From: Candidatus Ideonella esbjergensis
GTDB taxonomy: Bacteria; Pseudomonadota; Gammaproteobacteria; Burkholderiales; Burkholderiaceae_C
Length of the DNA stretch: 64,000 nt
Assembly: GCA_016710065.1 (NCBI GenBank)
Contig: JADJLP010000010.1
Location: forward strand, 372,001-436,000
Direction of reading: 5' to 3'
The notes under the pieces are model-generated. The model searched no databases. It worked only from the letters and a program-made list of their open reading frames with translations, and was not told the DNA's origin. Positions 61,270 through 64,000 of this stretch are shown here, one piece after another; positions within the stretch are counted from its first letter, which is position 1, and every line of letters begins with the position of its first letter. The translations under genes and the position numbers were made by a program.

Positions 61270-63264
61270 GCCACGCTTGTGCGCCAGCTCTCGCAGCCAC
61301 GCCAGAGCCTGCTCCCCTGAATCCAGCGCCGTCATCGGCGGCAAGGCATTCAACAGCCGAGCACCGTAGCGGGCCTGGCGCAAGCGGGTGTCGCAAATCA
61401 CCAGCAGGCCGTGGTCGGTCTCGGTGCGAATCAGCCTCCCCGCGCCCTGTTTGAGCGCGATGGCCGCCTCCGCCACGAAGTAGTCGTTGAAGGCATCGCG
61501 GCCCTGCGACTTGAGCTGTTTGACGCGCGCCTCCACCAAGGGATCGTTGGGCGGAGGAAAAGGCAGCTTGTCGATGATCACGCATTGCAGCGCCTCGCCA
61601 GGCACGTCGATGCCCTCCCAGAAGCTGTGCGAGCCCAGCAACACGCTGCGGCCAGCCTGAAAGCGGTCGAGCAAGGTGCGCTTGGCCGCTGAGCCCTGCA
61701 CCAGCAGCTCCAGCTGGCTGTTCAGGGTTTCGAGCTCCTTGCGCATGGCCTCGGCCACCACGGGCAACGCGCGCAGCGTGGTGGTGAGCACAAAGGTGTG
61801 GCCGCCCAGTGCGGCGGCGCAATGCGCGGCAGCGCGGCCCACCATGGTGAGGTGGGCATCCTCATTGGGGGCCGGGAAGCGCGGTGGCACATACACCCGC
61901 GCATGGGCCGGGTAGTCGAAGGGGCTGCCCACGCGCAGCTTGCGGGCATCGTCCAGGCCAGCCGCCTCGCTGAACCAGCTCAAGCGCTCGTCATCGCCCA
62001 GTGTGGCCGAGGTGAACACCCAGGCACGGGCCGAAGCCGCACGCTGCTCGCCCATCATGGCCCGAATGTCCAGCGGCGACTCGACCAGGCGGGCCTGATG
62101 TGGCGTCAGATCGATCCAGCGCACACGCTCGGGCGCGGCGTCCACATGGAACTTCATGCATTGCGCGCCCAACTCCTTGGCGCGACCTTGCAGGCGAATG
62201 AAATCAGGCGCCGCCTCCACCACACCCTCCAGGGCCTCGGTAGCGGCACTCAGCGCCTGCACCAGGCTGTCCAGGCACAGGCCCAGGGATTCACCACGGG
62301 AAACTTCTTCCCAGCGGCGCTTGATCACCCCGCGCACTTCGCGCATGTCACCGGCACAGGCCAGCCGCAAATTGCGGGCCGCCAGCTCGCAAGCTGAAGA
62401 TAGGTCCGACCAAGGCGCCAAGCCACGCGCATGCTGCAGGCCCGCTGCCAGCAGATCGCGAGAGAAATCCAGCACCTGGCCTGTGCCCAGGGTCTGGCCC
62501 AGGAACTGCACACCGGCCTCCACCATCTGGTGGGCCTCGTCGAACACGGCCACGTCCACTGTGGGCAACAACTCGGCCACGCCGCTGTCGCGCAGCGCCA
62601 GGTCAGCAAAGAACAAATGGTGGTTCACCACCACCACGTCGGCGGCCATGGCCTCGCGCCTGGCCCGCATCAAATGGCAGGCCACGAACTCGGGGCACTC
62701 GCCACCCAGGCAGTTTTCGCGGGTGGAGGTGACCAGGGGGATGACCTCGGAGCGCTCGTCCAGCCCATCGAGTTCACTCATGTCGCCGCTGACGGTGCTT
62801 TGCGCCCAGCCCTCAATGCGCGCCAACGCCCGCACCGCCATGCGGTCTGGCAAGGTGGCGCTCTCGCGGGCCTGCACCAGGCGGTGACGGCAGAGGTAGC
62901 TGGCGCGACCCTTGAGCAAGGCGATGTTGGTGGGCACACCCAAGGCTTCGCTCAAACGTGGCAAATCGCGAAAGAACAACTGGTCTTGCAGGTTCTTGGT
63001 GGCGGTGCTGACCAGGGTTCGGCGGCCAGACAGCAGCACAGGCACCAGGTAGGCGAAGGTCTTGCCAACGCCGGTGCCAGCTTCGGTCACCAAGGCGGCG
63101 CGGTCGGTGATGGCACTGGCCACCGCATCTGCCATGCGGTTTTGCACTTCACGGGGCAGATAGCCCGCATCGGCCCTGGCCAGCGGGCCATCCGGCGCAA
63201 AGGCCTCGGCCACGGCCGAAACCAAGTCCCTGATCGAATCAGGCGCGGACCGCTCAGTGGTCAC
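61258..63264 (-). CDS. YoaA/DinG-family Fe-S DNA helicase
   Basis: XPD-like 5'-3' superfamily 2 helicase used in DNA repair. 668 residues: Walker A TEAGTGVGKT (60-69), the four Fe-S cysteines C125, C185, C190 and C196 (ASYLCRHRL; ENCLGGECPEFVACH), DEAH box at 242-245, and C-terminal motifs V-VI (QGAGRLIRTETDHG). Length is nearer YoaA (636) than DinG (716). GTG start at 63262-63264, directly after the stop of the small gene upstream (no gap). Confidence 0.93.
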   Translation of the reverse strand: MTTERSAPDSIRDLVSAVAEAFAPDGPLARADAGYLPREVQNRMADAVASAITDRAALVTEAGTGVGKTFAYLVPVLLSGRRTLVSTATKNLQDQLFFRDLPRLSEALGVPTNIALLKGRASYLCRHRLVQARESATLPDRMAVRALARIEGWAQSTVSGDMSELDGLDERSEVIPLVTSTRENCLGGECPEFVACHLMRARREAMAADVVVVNHHLFFADLALRDSGVAELLPTVDVAVFDEAHQMVEAGVQFLGQTLGTGQVLDFSRDLLAAGLQHARGLAPWSDLSSACELAARNLRLACAGDMREVRGVIKRRWEEVSRGESLGLCLDSLVQALSAATEALEGVVEAAPDFIRLQGRAKELGAQCMKFHVDAAPERVRWIDLTPHQARLVESPLDIRAMMGEQRAASARAWVFTSATLGDDERLSWFSEAAGLDDARKLRVGSPFDYPAHARVYVPPRFPAPNEDAHLTMVGRAAAHCAAALGGHTFVLTTTLRALPVVAEAMRKELETLNSQLELLVQGSAAKRTLLDRFQAGRSVLLGSHSFWEGIDVPGEALQCVIIDKLPFPPPNDPLVEARVKQLKSQGRDAFNDYFVAEAAIALKQGAGRLIRTETDHGLLVICDTRLRQARYGARLLNALPPMTALDSGEQALAWLRELAHKRGARL

Positions 63265-63468
63265 TCAGGCCGGCTCCGGGGGCACCAGGCGCGCTTCGAT
63301 CTGGGCGATTTCGTCTCGCAGCAGCAAGCGGCGCTTCTTGAGCCGACGCAAGCTGAGTTCGTTGCCAGGAGTTTGGGGCTCGGCCCGGTCGATCAGGTTG
63401 TCGAGGTCGGCATGCTCCATGCGAAGCTCGATGAGGCGGCGCTGGGGGGAATGCAGGTTGTCGGACAT
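63265..63468 (-). CDS. Small YdcH-like protein (DUF465)
   Basis: 67 residues, mostly one or two long helices: RLIELRMEHADLDNLIDRAE and LSLRRLKKRRLLLRDEIAQI. This Arg/Leu/Glu pattern fits the DUF465 (YdcH) family, whose function is unknown. The stop is followed directly by the helicase GTG, so the two are coupled. Upstream is the divergent PP2C gene. Confidence 0.85.
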   Translation of the reverse strand: MSDNLHSPQRRLIELRMEHADLDNLIDRAEPQTPGNELSLRRLKKRRLLLRDEIAQIEARLVPPEPA

Positions 63469-63515
63469 CGAATCAAGTGGGGCCGCTGGCGTCGTGACAG
63501 TTTATATTGCAGCCC

Positions 63516-64000
63516 ATGAACAAAACCGCCCAGCAGGGATTTCGCATCACCGCTTCCACTGGTTTGCACAAGGGCGACCGCGCCTACCAGCAAGACCAGG
63601 TCGAAATCGTTCCGCACAAGCGGATTCCGGGCTGCGCGCTGGGCATCGTGGCCGACGGCATGGGCGGCAAGAGCGGTGGCCGCACTGCAGCCGATCAGGT
63701 GATCATGACGGCCAAGCAGGTTTTTGACCGCTTCAGCCCCAACGACGACGATGCTGAGAGCATGCTGCGCCAGATGGTGGTGGAGTCGCACCTGATGATC
63801 AAGCTCACCGCCATCACGGCGGATGAAGAACCGCACAGCACGCTGGCCGCCTTTCTGGTGCTGCCGGATCGCAGCGGCTACACGGTGCATGCCGGTGATT
63901 CGCGGGTGTACCACTACCGCGGCCCGGAACTGGTGAGGCGCACCATCGACCACTCGTACGTGCAGCGCCTGATCGACGAGGGAAAGATCACCGAGGCACA
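63516..64000 (+). CDS. PP2C-family serine/threonine phosphatase, cut by window edge
   Basis: Metal-dependent protein phosphatase; 161 residues are visible from MNKTAQQGFRITASTGLHKG. Metal and phosphate motifs: DRAYQQDQV (21-29), VADGMGGKSGG (45-55, Asp47), and VHAGDSRVYHYRG (GDSR). The C-terminal metal-binding motif lies beyond the window. Substrate unknown. Divergent from the YdcH-like gene; TATATT just before 63510 may be a -10, but too close to the ATG for a long leader. Confidence 0.9.
   Translation, partial: MNKTAQQGFRITASTGLHKGDRAYQQDQVEIVPHKRIPGCALGIVADGMGGKSGGRTAADQVIMTAKQVFDRFSPNDDDAESMLRQMVVESHLMIKLTAITADEEPHSTLAAFLVLPDRSGYTVHAGDSRVYHYRGPELVRRTIDHSYVQRLIDEGKITEA

Overview
The window is a GC-rich chromosomal segment of housekeeping genes from a betaproteobacterium, most likely Burkholderiales and probably the family Comamonadaceae. 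The evidence is protein-level similarity recalled from memory, the gene order (rpsB-tsf-pyrH-frr-uppS-cdsA-dxr-rseP-bamA-skp-lpxD-fabZ-lpxA-lpxB-rnhB, and ndk-rlmN-pilW-rodZ-ispG-hisS-yfgM-bamB-der-hfq-hflX-hflK-hflC-hisZ-purA), and a betaproteobacterial-type PEP synthase/PpsR pair. I see no prophage, insertion sequence, CRISPR array, integron, rRNA or secretion/defence island. One tRNA gene (Leu, anticodon CAG) is present.

Layout. 1-2550: pnp (cut by the window edge) and rpsO on the minus strand, with hairpins between them. 2554-5930: an orphan amino-acid-type substrate-binding protein, a small heat shock protein, tsaD and a short unrecognised DNA-binding-like gene. 5953-12024: the iron-sulfur cluster assembly locus iscR-iscS-iscU-iscA, then a terminator-like hairpin, then a GNAT acetyltransferase gene-hscB-hscA-fdx. 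A type-1 IscR-like site lies on the iscR promoter. 12144-15323: dnaB, and the rpsF-priB-rpsR-rplI ribosomal/replication operon with its own promoter, leader and terminator. 15307-18786: ppsA and, divergently, ppsR, whose product controls PpsA.

18788-33877 is one long minus-strand run. It starts at rpsB and covers translation (rpsB, tsf, frr), UMP kinase, undecaprenyl-PP synthase, CDP-diglyceride synthase, DXP reductoisomerase, site-2 protease, outer-membrane assembly (bamA, skp) and lipid A synthesis (lpxD, fabZ, lpxA, lpxB), ending in rnhB and a SpoU-type methyltransferase. Many junctions overlap by 1-4 bases, so translation is probably coupled. 34199-37090 is a plus-strand pair (D-amino-acid dehydrogenase-like; NAD(P)HX repair). 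37102-39579 holds RNase R and tRNA-Leu.

39686-56123 is a second long minus-strand run from ndk to a phosphoribosyltransferase: histidyl-tRNA synthetase and HisZ, IspG, RodZ, PilW, BamB/YfgM, Der, Hfq, HflX, HflKC and PurA. 56257-60367: RluB-type pseudouridine synthase with long disordered tails, scpB, a structured 329-base gene-free stretch, and rluD. 60431-64000: bamD, a YoaA/DinG-type helicase, a YdcH-like small protein and the start of a PP2C phosphatase.

No unmistakable new system is present. The items most worth a second look are regulatory or structural: the gene-free structured block at 59058-59386, terminator-like hairpins placed just upstream of start codons (ppsA, the binding-protein gene, the GNAT gene, hflX), two DnaA-box-like sites before dnaB, the repeat-bearing RluB tail, and an RNase R that lacks the usual N-terminal helix-turn-helix.
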